From: Methanobacteriota archaeon
Lineage (GTDB): Archaea > Thermoplasmatota > Poseidoniia > Poseidoniales > Thalassarchaeaceae
Direction of reading: 5' to 3'
NCBI GenBank assembly: GCA_014384685.1
Contig: JACNFL010000145.1
Location: 1 to 6,002, forward strand
Length of the DNA: 6,002 nucleotides
Positions 1 to 6,002 of this stretch are shown here, in pieces (positions within the stretch are counted from its first letter, which is position 1; each line of letters starts with the position of its first letter). The notes beneath the pieces are model-generated. The model was not told where the DNA came from and did no database searches. It saw only the letters and a list, made by a program, of their open reading frames with translations. A program made the translations under genes and the position numbers.

Positions 1-92
1 GAACAGCCTTTGAACAGGTGTATACCGACTCTTCCTCGTCACAACAAGCATTGAGTGTAGCAAATACTGAATTGATTAGTTTGCTAGCAGAA
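1..92 (+). other. Probable C-terminal tail of a fused solute-binding (MalE-like) domain
   Basis: The first visible codons, in frame with the permease, encode an alanine-, glutamine- and leucine-rich helix (AFEQVYTDSSSSQQALSVAN, then TELISLLAES). Extracellular sugar-binding proteins of the SBP_bac_1 family typically end with a helix of this layout: an aromatic-containing stretch, a short polar turn, then an A-L-x-x-A-x-x-x-I-x-x-L-L pattern. The bulk of the domain would lie upstream of the window. The resemblance is by pattern only, over about 30 residues, so the assignment is moderate. Confidence 0.55.
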
Positions 93-1367
93 TCTCAACA
101 AGCAGAATCGCCTCAACTTGTTGAAGGATATCGAACTATCAGCATTTCATTCAATGATGAAAGTGGATACGATTTGTATCGCATTTCTTTTGATGGTGAA
201 GAGCATTCAACATATCCTAACAATGCTGATTGTTACAACAGTGGAATTCAATGGAACTGTAACCTGACAGGAATGATTCCGGGCAAAATGCATGACATTT
301 TGGTTGTTGGCGAGGGCCTCAACGGAACGCCTACATCAACCACTTTATTGACGCTGAATATGTCAAGTGATGTACAAGATGAAATCCCGCCGCCAGCAGA
401 TACCTCGCCAATTCTATTCGCTGTGGGTTCAATCGTTTTTTCACTAATTGCTCTACTTTCATTCCTGAGATGGCGTGATGCGCGTGCTGGAAAAACTCGT
501 TCTAAACTCGCTCATTTTTATGTCGCTCCAGCGCTTGTCGCATTAGCAGTCCTAACTTTTTATCCAGTTTTCTACGGAATTTGGTTATCTTTCACCAATG
601 CCGACCAAACCCATTTAGGAGAACAAGCATGGGTCGGCCTTGCAAATTTTGTTGAAGTTTTTACTGAATCTGGATTTATTAGAGTTACACTTTTCACACT
701 GATTTGGACAGTTGTGAATGTTAGCGCACATATTGGGCTTGGCTTGTTACTCGCAATACTCCTGAATAACAAACATGTTAGGGGAAGGGTTGCTTATCGT
801 ACGGTACTTCTCTTGCCTTGGGCAATACCGTCGTACATCTCCGTCTTGGTGTGGCGGGGGATGCTCGAGCCAGCGGGCCTTGTAAACGATATTCTTGGGA
901 CAGATTTCAATTTCTTAGCAGACCCTACTGGTGGGAAAGCACTAGTTATCATGGTCAACATTTGGCTTGGAGTCCCTTTCATGATGATGTCACTTAGTGG
1001 GGCTTTGCAATCACTTCCTCAAGAAATGTATGAGGCGGCAGAACTTGATGGCATCTCTAGTTGGCGGCAATTCCGACATCTGACTCTTCCTAACTTGAAA
1101 TCGGCAATGGTCCCTCTGTCATTGCTTGGTTTTATTTGGACATTCAACATGTTCAATGTCATCTATCTAATGACTGATGGCGGGCCTGATCTCTACTTTG
1201 GTGAGCCGGGCTCAACTGATATTCTCATCACTTACGTGTATGACATAGCATTCAGAGATGGCGCTTATGGTGTAGCCGCGGCTTGGTCGGTTGTCATCTT
1301 CTTGATGCTACTAGGATTCTCAGTAGTTTACATGAAGCAAACCAATGCAACGGAGGCGGTAGCATGA
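1..1367 (+). CDS. malF: MalF-type maltodextrin ABC permease, 5'-partial, probably fused to a solute-binding domain
   Basis: This is one of two membrane subunits of a CUT1-family sugar importer. Residues are counted from the GTG at base 18. The frame stays open to the left edge (T-A-F-E-Q precedes that GTG), no ribosome site precedes the GTG, and no signal peptide follows, so I read the gene as 5'-truncated. Residues 1-25 resemble the amphipathic C-terminal helix of SBP_bac_1 (MalE-like) proteins. Residues 36-116 look like a fibronectin-III-type beta domain containing C72 and C81. A proline-rich linker leads to an extra membrane segment (about 130-151), a basic cytoplasmic stretch (RWRDARAGKTRSK) and then the canonical MalF core. 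The core shows FYPVFYGIWLSFTNA (181-195), the EAA coupling loop (EAAELDG, 339-345, then LTLP), FNMFNVIYLMTDGGP (376-390) and TDILITYVYDIAF (400-412). The large P2 periplasmic loop of E. coli MalF is absent. MalF identity is firm; the binding-protein fusion is inferred from the short visible tail. Confidence 0.9.
   Translation, partial: TAFEQVYTDSSSSQQALSVANTELISLLAESQQAESPQLVEGYRTISISFNDESGYDLYRISFDGEEHSTYPNNADCYNSGIQWNCNLTGMIPGKMHDILVVGEGLNGTPTSTTLLTLNMSSDVQDEIPPPADTSPILFAVGSIVFSLIALLSFLRWRDARAGKTRSKLAHFYVAPALVALAVLTFYPVFYGIWLSFTNADQTHLGEQAWVGLANFVEVFTESGFIRVTLFTLIWTVVNVSAHIGLGLLLAILLNNKHVRGRVAYRTVLLLPWAIPSYISVLVWRGMLEPAGLVNDILGTDFNFLADPTGGKALVIMVNIWLGVPFMMMSLSGALQSLPQEMYEAAELDGISSWRQFRHLTLPNLKSAMVPLSLLGFIWTFNMFNVIYLMTDGGPDLYFGEPGSTDILITYVYDIAFRDGAYGVAAAWSVVIFLMLLGFSVVYMKQTNATEAVA
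123..365 (+). other. Fibronectin-III-like spacer domain within the MalF fusion
   Basis: Residues 36-116 of the permease alternate hydrophobic residues in short strands (RTISISF, YDLYRISFDG, WNCNLTGMIPGKMHDILVVG, STTLLTLNMS). They include the L-T-G-M-I-P-G turn typical of FN3 domains before the penultimate strands. Two cysteines (C72, C81) could form a disulfide on the outer face, and N82 and N114 are possible glycosylation sequons. The domain would act as a stalk between the binding domain and the membrane anchor. The fold is inferred from pattern, not from a search. Confidence 0.5.
1352..1356 (+). promoter_or_regulatory. Shine-Dalgarno site for malG
   Basis: GGAGG lies seven bases before the ATG at 1364, inside the last codons of malF. 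It fixes the malG start at the ATG that overlaps the malF stop (ATGA), rather than at the in-frame TTG at 1283. Confidence 0.8.
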
Positions 1368-1774
1368 GTGAGGATTTGGCGAAGAAACACTACCAGCCGG
1401 TAGAACTCTCCACACTGAGAACTTGGATAATTACTGCTATTTTCGTAAATATTGCCATCATCCCAATAGAATGGCTGAGAACAGGTGACGGTGCGATGCT
1501 GTCAATTCTTGATGTTGCAATTCTAGCAATGCTGTTGATGATGTTTCCTGAACAGCAAGAAAATGCCAAACGCGATTTTGCTATTCTTGTTGCTGGCATA
1601 GCAATGATTTCAGCGATTCTCCGCTTGGGCACATCTGACCTAGTAATCTTTGATTTCTGGGCTAGAGCCTGGCTTCTTATTCCAGCGGCGATTACAATTT
1701 GGTGGATTTCATCACCACATGTTTCTGCTTGGGTAAAAGGCACGATGACAACTGAAAATGCTGCTAAAGGGCTG
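1364..1774 (+). other. Unassigned N-terminal membrane extension of MalG
   Basis: About 137 residues precede the recognisable MalG core. They comprise a polar start ([11 protein letters not shown]), four hydrophobic stretches, and a basic cytoplasmic linker ([12 protein letters not shown], residues 135-146) entering the first core helix. Positive charges lie before segment 1, between segments 2 and 3 (ENAKR) and after segment 4, which fits an N-inside, C-inside four-helix bundle. I do not recognise a family. It is in frame, has normal codon use by eye and follows a strong ribosome site, so it is not an annotation artefact of an upstream start. Confidence 0.7.
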
Positions 1775-2605
1775 GCAAGAAACCGACAACTCGCGCCAAA
1801 ATTATCGGCTCTTGGAGTCCACATCATTCTCCTCCATGCGGTTGTATTAGTTCTGATACCTGTCATCTGGATTCTTGATATTGCACTGTCACCTGGAAAT
1901 ACGCTAGGAAGCGCATTGTTTGACCAATTTAGCACTGAACATTTCTCTAAAATATTGCATGGTGAATCATTCTGGGTTTGGTTGCGTAATTCAATTATTG
2001 TTAGTGTAGGCACTACAATACTTGGGCTTGCATTAGCTATACCTGCTGGTTATGCTTTCAGCCGCTTCAAGTTTAGTGGACGTGAGCCCGCAATGTTCTC
2101 CTTCCTTTTGGTTCAGATGTTCCCCGGAATTATCATCTTAGTTCCGTACTTTTTAGTGATGAAATCTCTCGGTCTTCTCAATTCATGGCTAGGGTTAGTA
2201 TTAGCATATTCAGTTACTGCTTTACCTCTCTGTGTTTGGATGTTAAAGGGATTCTTTGACACTGTACCTAAGGAATTGGAAGAAGCAGCTATTCTTGATG
2301 GATGTAATCAGGCTCAAGTGTTTAGAAAAGTCATTCTTCCTCTTTCAGTCCCTGCTATTGCTGTCACAGCACTGTTCTCATTTTTAGCGGCATGGAACGA
2401 ATTCCTACTTGCTTTGACATTCAACACATCCAATGATATGTACACACTACCAGTAGGCCTAGCATCAATGATCTCTACAACCAATCAAGCATGGGGTGAT
2501 TTCGCTGCCGCATCAATTTTAGTCAGTATACCAGTTGTTTTACTGTTCATTATTTTCCAAAGATTCCTCATAGAGGGACTTTCTGCTGGAGGAGTAAAGG
2601 GGTGA
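1364..2605 (+). CDS. malG: MalG-type maltodextrin ABC permease with a four-helix N-terminal extension
   Basis: This is the second membrane subunit of the importer, pairing with MalF to form the translocation path. The protein is 413 residues against about 296 for E. coli MalG. The conserved core begins near residue 138: a first core helix at about 151-173, then [12 protein letters not shown] (208-219), [11 protein letters not shown] (227-237), [14 protein letters not shown] (251-264), the EAA coupling loop EEAAILDG (306-313) with ILP at 324-326, [12 protein letters not shown] (342-353) and the family-typical ending GLSAGGVKG (405-413). Residues 1-137 are extra. They contain about four hydrophobic segments (roughly 19-37, 46-61, 72-88 and 100-116) separated by charged loops, and the even number keeps the core in its normal N-inside orientation. 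The start is the ATG overlapping the malF stop, preceded by GGAGG. The role of the extension is unknown. Confidence 0.92.
   Translation: MSEDLAKKHYQPVELSTLRTWIITAIFVNIAIIPIEWLRTGDGAMLSILDVAILAMLLMMFPEQQENAKRDFAILVAGIAMISAILRLGTSDLVIFDFWARAWLLIPAAITIWWISSPHVSAWVKGTMTTENAAKGLARNRQLAPKLSALGVHIILLHAVVLVLIPVIWILDIALSPGNTLGSALFDQFSTEHFSKILHGESFWVWLRNSIIVSVGTTILGLALAIPAGYAFSRFKFSGREPAMFSFLLVQMFPGIIILVPYFLVMKSLGLLNSWLGLVLAYSVTALPLCVWMLKGFFDTVPKELEEAAILDGCNQAQVFRKVILPLSVPAIAVTALFSFLAAWNEFLLALTFNTSNDMYTLPVGLASMISTTNQAWGDFAAASILVSIPVVLLFIIFQRFLIEGLSAGGVKG
2599..2605 (+). promoter_or_regulatory. Probable Shine-Dalgarno site for malK over the malG stop
   Basis: GGGGTGA resembles AGGAGGTGA with one mismatch. 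It sits four bases before the ATG at 2610 and contains the malG stop codon (2603-2605), so ribosomes ending malG are placed to restart on the ATPase gene. A GGAGGAG at 2588-2594 is also present but is about 15 bases from the start, which is rather far. Confidence 0.55.
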
Positions 2606-2609
2606 AGAA

Positions 2610-3383
2610 ATGGTCGAAGTGAAATTCGAAAATGTAACGAAGAGATATGATGATGGTACTGTCGCAGTAAATAAACTGAATATAACCGTCCATGACGGTG
2701 AATTTTTAGTGCTGGTTGGGCCAAGCGGTTGTGGTAAATCAACCAGCCTGAGAATGCTTGCTGGACTAGAAGATGTAACGGATGGTCAAATCACAATTGA
2801 CGGCAATGTGGTCAACGATTTAGCCCCTGGGGCTCGTGATGTGGGTATGGTATTCCAAGGATATGCACTTTATCCACACATGACTGTTTCAGAAAATCTC
2901 TCCTTTGGATTAAGGATGGCAAAGGGGGAAGGGAAACTCTCCAAGGAGGAAATACAAGTAAGGATTGATGAAGCGGCTAGTTTACTCGGATTGACTGAAC
3001 AACTAGGCAAGAAACCAAAGGAATTGTCGGGTGGACAGCGCCAACGCGTAGCACTAGGAAGAGCATTGGTTCGGAGACCAAAAGTTCTGCTAATGGACGA
3101 ACCACTATCAAATCTTGATGCTGATTTGAGAAATCAGATGCGGACTGAAATCCGACGCCTACACGATGAATTGGGAACAACAACGGTTTATGTCACGCAT
3201 GATCAAATTGAAGCGATGACATTAGCAGATAGAATTGCGATTATGAATGGCGGTGAATTACAGCAACATGCACCGCCGCTAACCGCTTACAATGAACCTG
3301 CAAACGATTTTGTGAAAGGATTCTTGTGTAAGCATATAGACGAAATAGTTGAAACTGCAAACAATATCTTTCATCAGGAGTGA
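2610..3383 (+). CDS. malK: MalK/UgpC-type sugar ABC importer ATPase, short form without regulatory domain
   Basis: This cytoplasmic ATPase drives the MalF/MalG channel as a homodimer. Every nucleotide-binding element is present in 257 residues: Walker [10 protein letters not shown] (37-45), Q-loop Q83 in [14 protein letters not shown], signature LSGGQRQR (139-146), Walker B VLLMDEP (159-165), D-loop SNLD (167-170) and switch histidine H197 in THDQ. The YALYPHMTV sequence after the Q-loop and the ending [13 protein letters not shown] (226-238) are typical of the CUT1 MalK/UgpC group. Family members usually run to about 370 residues, with a TOBE/OB-fold regulatory domain after this point. Here the protein stops 19 residues later, and the next gene begins six bases beyond the stop, so the domain is absent rather than shifted out of frame. 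The start ATG lies four bases after malG. Sugar specificity is inferred from the permeases and the amylase. Confidence 0.93.
   Translation: MVEVKFENVTKRYDDGTVAVNKLNITVHDGEFLVLVGPSGCGKSTSLRMLAGLEDVTDGQITIDGNVVNDLAPGARDVGMVFQGYALYPHMTVSENLSFGLRMAKGEGKLSKEEIQVRIDEAASLLGLTEQLGKKPKELSGGQRQRVALGRALVRRPKVLLMDEPLSNLDADLRNQMRTEIRRLHDELGTTTVYVTHDQIEAMTLADRIAIMNGGELQQHAPPLTAYNEPANDFVKGFLCKHIDEIVETANNIFHQE
3376..3383 (+). promoter_or_regulatory. Shine-Dalgarno site for the amylase gene over the malK stop
   Basis: AGGAGTGA closely matches the AGGAGGTGA consensus. It includes the malK stop codon and lies six bases before the ATG at 3390. This supports that ATG as the start, and the signal peptide that follows it agrees. 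Confidence 0.8.
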
Positions 3384-3389
3384 GACTGA

Positions 3390-3455
3390 ATGCGTAAGGC
3401 GACTTTGTTGGTGATTTTGCTACTCATCGCCTCGTTTCCGAGTCCCGCAACTGCT
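3390..3455 (+). other. Sec-type signal peptide of the amylase
   Basis: The first 22 residues have a basic start (MRK), a hydrophobic core (LLVILLLIA) and a small-residue exit, SPATA followed by DEP, giving likely signal peptidase I cleavage after A22. There is no lipobox cysteine, so the protein is not a lipoprotein at this end. Confidence 0.85.
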
Positions 3456-6002
3456 GACGAACCAGTACGTCAACGCACAAACATGACTGAATTTACTTGG
3501 ATGGGGACAGCAACAACTGTACAGGTTTCAGGAGAATGGGATGATTGGCAGGTCCGTACAGATTTAGAAGAAAATAACGGTTCTTGGAGTGTTGAACTCA
3601 ATCTTAATCCAGGTATGTATTGCTACAAACTTATCATCGATAATAATTGGATTTTTGACCCTACTGAACCATATCGAGGTTATTGTGGGGATTTTGAGAA
3701 TAGTATTGTTAGAGTACCTGATGCTTCAATTCCAATGTTCACTCATGAAATCAATAATCAAAATTTGACTGTCTACTGGCATGCTGGTTCCAGCGGTGGT
3801 GCACCTCAATACACACCATCTGCTCTGACTAACAGTTCTTGGGATGCTCAAACATGGACATGGAGTCTTGACCTGTCAAACCAACCTGATGGAAAGAATA
3901 CCCTGCACATCAACGGAGAGGATGTTGATGGAAATGTAGCCGATGATTTGTTACTTCCATTTTGGAATGGTCCGCAAGCAGATTTTGTGTGGGAGGATGC
4001 CCTCATTTACATGATAATGACCGACCGCTTCGTCAATGGTAACAATACAAATGACCCGCTTTCAACTGGTGCTGCCCAAGGCGCAGATTGGATGGGTGGG
4101 GATTTCGCTGGCGTTATTCAGATGATTCATTCAGGACATTTTACAAATCTTGGAGTTAATGCACTATGGTTGACACCTTTCAACTCAGCAGCAAATGGCA
4201 CCGGTACAAGTTCAGATGGGCAACATGAAGTTTCAGCCTACCATGGTTATTGGCCGGTTGAAGCACGAGGAATTGATTCACGATTGGGGACCGAAGCAGA
4301 GTTGCATGAATTAGTCGATGCTGCACATGATGCTGGGATTCGCATCATGGGTGATTTTGTCGTAAATCACGTGCACGAAGACCATCCTTACTACTCAGAT
4401 AATCCCGAATGGTTCAACGAAGGATGTCTTTGTGGTGAACAAAATTGTGATTGGACTGAACATCGCCTTGACTGTTTGTTTAGGTCATATATGCCAGATG
4501 TCAATTGGCGTGATAGGAACGCTAGTGAGCAATTCATTTCTGATGTAATGTGGTGGATGGAAACATTTGACCTTGATGGCGGACGAATAGATGCGGTCAA
4601 GCACGTTGAAGACCTTGCTATTACTAATCTAGCAGTACAGATCAATGAGAGATTCGAAACGGCTGGAACCGATTATTATCTGAAAGGTGAAACAGCAATG
4701 GGTTGGGCTGGCCACAACTTGAATGACAATGCTGACCAGTATGGTACAATCAACAATTACATTGGGCCAAATGCACTTGATGGGCAAGCTGACTTTGTTC
4801 TCTACCATGCAGTAGTAGACAATGTATTCACATCAGGCAACATGGATTATGCGCATTTGGATTACTGGACTGCTCGAAGCCAAGACCAATATGTTGAAGG
4901 TGCAACAATGGTGCCTTTTGTCGGCAGTCATGATGTACCCCGATTCACAAGTAGAGCAGATACTGGTACATCGGATGCTTGGAATCAATGGGTTGAGGAT
5001 GGCTTACCTGGGCAACCCGGAATTGATGGGCCATACCAAGCCGCTTTACAGGCTTACACATGGTTACTCACAACACCAGGATCGGCTATGATATACCAAG
5101 GTGATGAATATGGGGAATTTGGTGGTGCTGACCCTGACAATCGCCATATGTGGCGTAATACATCTAACCTCAATTCGCGGGAAAACTCAACAATGGAAAA
5201 TATCCGTGCAATCGGTCAATTGAGATTGGATTCTGATGCTCTCCGTCGCGGTACATTCGCATCCCTATCCAACGGAACGGATACAATTGCTTGGTCTATG
5301 ACAACAGAATCCGACCAAGCAGTGATTGCTATGAATCGTGGTTCTACTCCAGCAGAGTTTAGTCTTGATCTTAATTGGGTCGCGAACGATTCACTAAATG
5401 GCATTATCATGAATAGTGAACACCAATTCATTCTGCCCGCACATAGCGTTGCTATCTTCATCCCTGATGATGAAAACATCACATCACCTCCTGTTGAAGG
5501 ATGTACAGATTCTAATGCCACAAACTTTGACCCGCTCGCTGAAGTTGATGATGGCACCTGTGAATATCCTGAGCCACCACAAGAAGGTTGTACCGACTCA
5601 AATGCTACGAACTACGATGCACTTGCCGAAATTGATGATGGGACCTGTGAATATCCAGAACCTCCTCAAGAAGGTTGTACAGATTCAAATGCTACGAACT
5701 TTGACTCGTTCGCTGAAGTTGATGATGGTACATGCGAATATAGTAATCCAAACCCAGATAACAATTCCAGCAATGATACAGGGAATCAAACTAACAATCA
5801 AACGGGTAACCAAACAGGAAATCAAACAGATAACCAAACAGGAGAACCACCTGAAGATGAAATGCAAACATGTGAGGGGTGCTGTGGGAACACCTACGAG
5901 ATTCCAATTACTGATGAATGCAATATTGTAGATTGTGAACCCTGTGAACAGGTAGAGGCAGAATCCTCTGTAAACGATAACCCCGAAAGAACACAGGGCG
6001 GT
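3390..6002 (+). CDS. Secreted multidomain GH13 alpha-amylase-family enzyme, 3'-partial
   Basis: This enzyme hydrolyses internal alpha-1,4-glucosidic bonds outside the cell and would feed maltodextrins to the importer encoded just upstream. The frame is open for 871 codons to the window edge. Domains in order are: signal peptide (1-22), CBM48/E-set-like module (about 32-110), second Ig-like module (about 113-192), GH13 barrel (about 200-590), domain C (about 595-692), three 29-residue repeats (704-784), an Asn/Gln/Thr linker (785-822) and a cysteine cluster (828-852). The conserved GH13 regions are intact: GVNALWLTP (255-263), DFVVNH (322-327), MPDVN (368-372), GGRIDAVKH (397-405) with nucleophile D401, GE with acid/base E434, SHDVPR (513-518) with D515, and the MIYQGDE region (567-573). 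Exact specificity (amylase, neopullulanase or cyclomaltodextrinase) is unresolved. Secretion and the polymer-binding module favour an endo-acting amylase. The C-terminal anchor, if any, lies beyond the window. Confidence 0.93.
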   Translation, partial: MRKATLLVILLLIASFPSPATADEPVRQRTNMTEFTWMGTATTVQVSGEWDDWQVRTDLEENNGSWSVELNLNPGMYCYKLIIDNNWIFDPTEPYRGYCGDFENSIVRVPDASIPMFTHEINNQNLTVYWHAGSSGGAPQYTPSALTNSSWDAQTWTWSLDLSNQPDGKNTLHINGEDVDGNVADDLLLPFWNGPQADFVWEDALIYMIMTDRFVNGNNTNDPLSTGAAQGADWMGGDFAGVIQMIHSGHFTNLGVNALWLTPFNSAANGTGTSSDGQHEVSAYHGYWPVEARGIDSRLGTEAELHELVDAAHDAGIRIMGDFVVNHVHEDHPYYSDNPEWFNEGCLCGEQNCDWTEHRLDCLFRSYMPDVNWRDRNASEQFISDVMWWMETFDLDGGRIDAVKHVEDLAITNLAVQINERFETAGTDYYLKGETAMGWAGHNLNDNADQYGTINNYIGPNALDGQADFVLYHAVVDNVFTSGNMDYAHLDYWTARSQDQYVEGATMVPFVGSHDVPRFTSRADTGTSDAWNQWVEDGLPGQPGIDGPYQAALQAYTWLLTTPGSAMIYQGDEYGEFGGADPDNRHMWRNTSNLNSRENSTMENIRAIGQLRLDSDALRRGTFASLSNGTDTIAWSMTTESDQAVIAMNRGSTPAEFSLDLNWVANDSLNGIIMNSEHQFILPAHSVAIFIPDDENITSPPVEGCTDSNATNFDPLAEVDDGTCEYPEPPQEGCTDSNATNYDALAEIDDGTCEYPEPPQEGCTDSNATNFDSFAEVDDGTCEYSNPNPDNNSSNDTGNQTNNQTGNQTGNQTDNQTGEPPEDEMQTCEGCCGNTYEIPITDECNIVDCEPCEQVEAESSVNDNPERTQGG
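3483..3719 (+). other. CBM48/AMPK-type glycan-binding E-set domain
   Basis: Residues 32-110 follow the CBM48 layout: FTWMGTATTVQVSGEWDDW, then GSWSVELNLNPGMYCYKLII and WIFDP, ending in a strand NSIVRVP. The tryptophans (W50, W53, W87) and the V-x-V-x-G-x-W-x-x-W pattern are the usual signature for alpha-glucan contact. C78 and C99 may form a disulfide. This module most likely holds the enzyme on polymeric glucan. Confidence 0.75.
3726..3965 (+). other. Second Ig-like module preceding the GH13 barrel
   Basis: Residues 113-192 form a further beta-rich segment (NLTVYWHAG, WTWSLDLSN, KNTLHINGEDVDGNVAD) with the G-K-N-T-L and D-x-x-G-N motifs common in E-set domains just upstream of GH13 barrels. 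It could position the catalytic domain or add a glycan contact. It is assigned by pattern only. Confidence 0.55.
5499..5741 (+). repeat. Three tandem copies of an 87-base (29-residue) Cys/Asp repeat
   Basis: Units lie at 5499-5585, 5586-5672 and 5673-5741 (the last lacks the PEPPQE spacer). Each begins GCTDSNATN and ends DDGTCEY, so two cysteines bracket an acidic core. Units 1 and 2 differ at 3 of 29 residues and about 19 of 87 bases. Units 1 and 3 differ at 2 of 23 residues and 9 of 69 bases, mostly silently. The duplication is therefore not recent and the protein sequence is held by selection. Similar repeats occur near the C-termini of secreted proteins in marine archaea and Bacteroidetes; their function is not settled. 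Each unit carries an N-A-T sequon and an Asp cluster that could bind calcium. Confidence 0.9.
5742..5855 (+). repeat. Asn-Gln-Thr sequon-rich low-complexity linker
   Basis: Residues 785-822 are a disordered, Asn/Thr/Gln/Gly-rich spacer. Its centre is a four-residue-period N-Q-T-(G/N/D) run, with NQT triplets at 799, 803, 807, 811 and 815. Together with NNS, NSS and NDT just before it, this gives eight N-x-S/T sequons in about 25 residues. Codons for Asn, Thr and Gly vary between copies, so it is not a fresh DNA slippage product. The likely role is a glycosylated stalk between the enzyme and whatever follows. Confidence 0.85.
5871..5945 (+). other. C-terminal cysteine cluster of the amylase
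   Basis: Residues 828-852 hold six cysteines (C828, C831, C832, C844, C849, C852) in a CxxCC-x11-C-x4-CxxC arrangement, with short acidic and aliphatic stretches between. It could be a compact disulfide-knotted domain or a metal site. I do not recognise a family. The frame continues past it (VEAESSVNDNPERTQGG) to the edge of the window. Confidence 0.65.

Noticed and set aside
18..20. GTG as the true start of the MalF gene
   Set aside because: The frame is open further left, no Shine-Dalgarno sequence precedes it, and a start here would leave an extracytoplasmic domain without a signal peptide.
1283..1363. Upstream in-frame TTG start that would add 27 residues to MalG
   Set aside because: It would overlap malF by more than 80 bases and lacks a ribosome site. 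The ATG at 1364 has GGAGG at ideal spacing and an ATGA overlap with the malF stop.
1390..2013. Minus-strand open frame of 207 codons
   Set aside because: It lies wholly inside malG, opposite a clearly coding frame, and its translation shows no recognisable domain or coherent pattern. It is a shadow.
3330..3390. Frameshift as the reason for the short ATPase
   Set aside because: Only about 55 bases separate the last conserved motif from the next gene start, so no reading frame has room for the missing domain of about 110 residues.
4822..5091. Plus-strand open frame of 89 codons inside the amylase
   Set aside because: It lies entirely within the GH13 barrel, where the catalytic-region motifs are in the other frame. 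There is no ribosome site or recognisable product.
5499..5741. CRISPR array or intergenic DNA repeat
   Set aside because: The repeats are contiguous with no unique spacers, are in frame with the amylase, and differ mainly at silent positions.
5416..5931. Plus-strand open frame of 171 codons overlapping the amylase tail
   Set aside because: It reads the 87-base repeats and the NQT run in another frame, which stays open because the repeat length is a multiple of three. The amylase frame is the one preserved by silent differences.

Overview
The window is one densely packed, same-strand operon for extracellular breakdown of an alpha-glucan (starch, glycogen or maltodextrin) and ATP-driven uptake of the products. 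All four genes read on the + strand and fill almost the whole window. There is no RNA gene, insertion sequence, CRISPR array or clear terminator. The operon start (promoter) and end both lie outside the window.

Layout: (1) bases 1-1367, the 3' part of a MalF-type sugar permease. Its reading frame is open through the left edge. Its visible N-terminus looks like the last helix of a solute-binding protein, followed by a small fibronectin-III-like domain and an extra membrane anchor, so it is probably a MalE-MalF fusion. (2) bases 1364-2605, a MalG-type permease with about 115 extra N-terminal residues that form roughly four additional membrane segments. (3) bases 2610-3383, a MalK/UgpC-type ATPase that ends just after the nucleotide-binding domain and lacks the usual C-terminal regulatory domain. 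(4) bases 3390-6002, a secreted multidomain GH13 alpha-amylase-family enzyme whose frame is open through the right edge. It has a signal peptide, a CBM48/E-set-like domain, a second Ig-like domain, the catalytic barrel with all three catalytic acids, domain C, three cysteine-bracketed acidic repeats, an Asn-Gln-Thr glycosylation-sequon linker and a cysteine cluster.

The genes are linked by an ATGA overlap, a 4-base gap and a 6-base gap. Good Shine-Dalgarno-like sequences sit inside or over the preceding gene ends, so translation is probably coupled. The expected division of labour is that the amylase cuts polymer outside the cell, the tethered binding domain captures maltodextrins, the MalF/MalG pair forms the channel and two copies of the ATPase power it.

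Organism: base composition is moderately AT-rich by eye. The GCTDSNATN...DDGTC repeats and the dense N-glycosylation sequons suggest a marine planktonic archaeon of the Poseidoniales (Marine Group II) type. Such repeats also occur in secreted proteins of marine bacteria, so this assignment is an inference of moderate confidence. No wholly new system is evident. The novelty lies in the unusual architecture of each transporter subunit and of the amylase tail.
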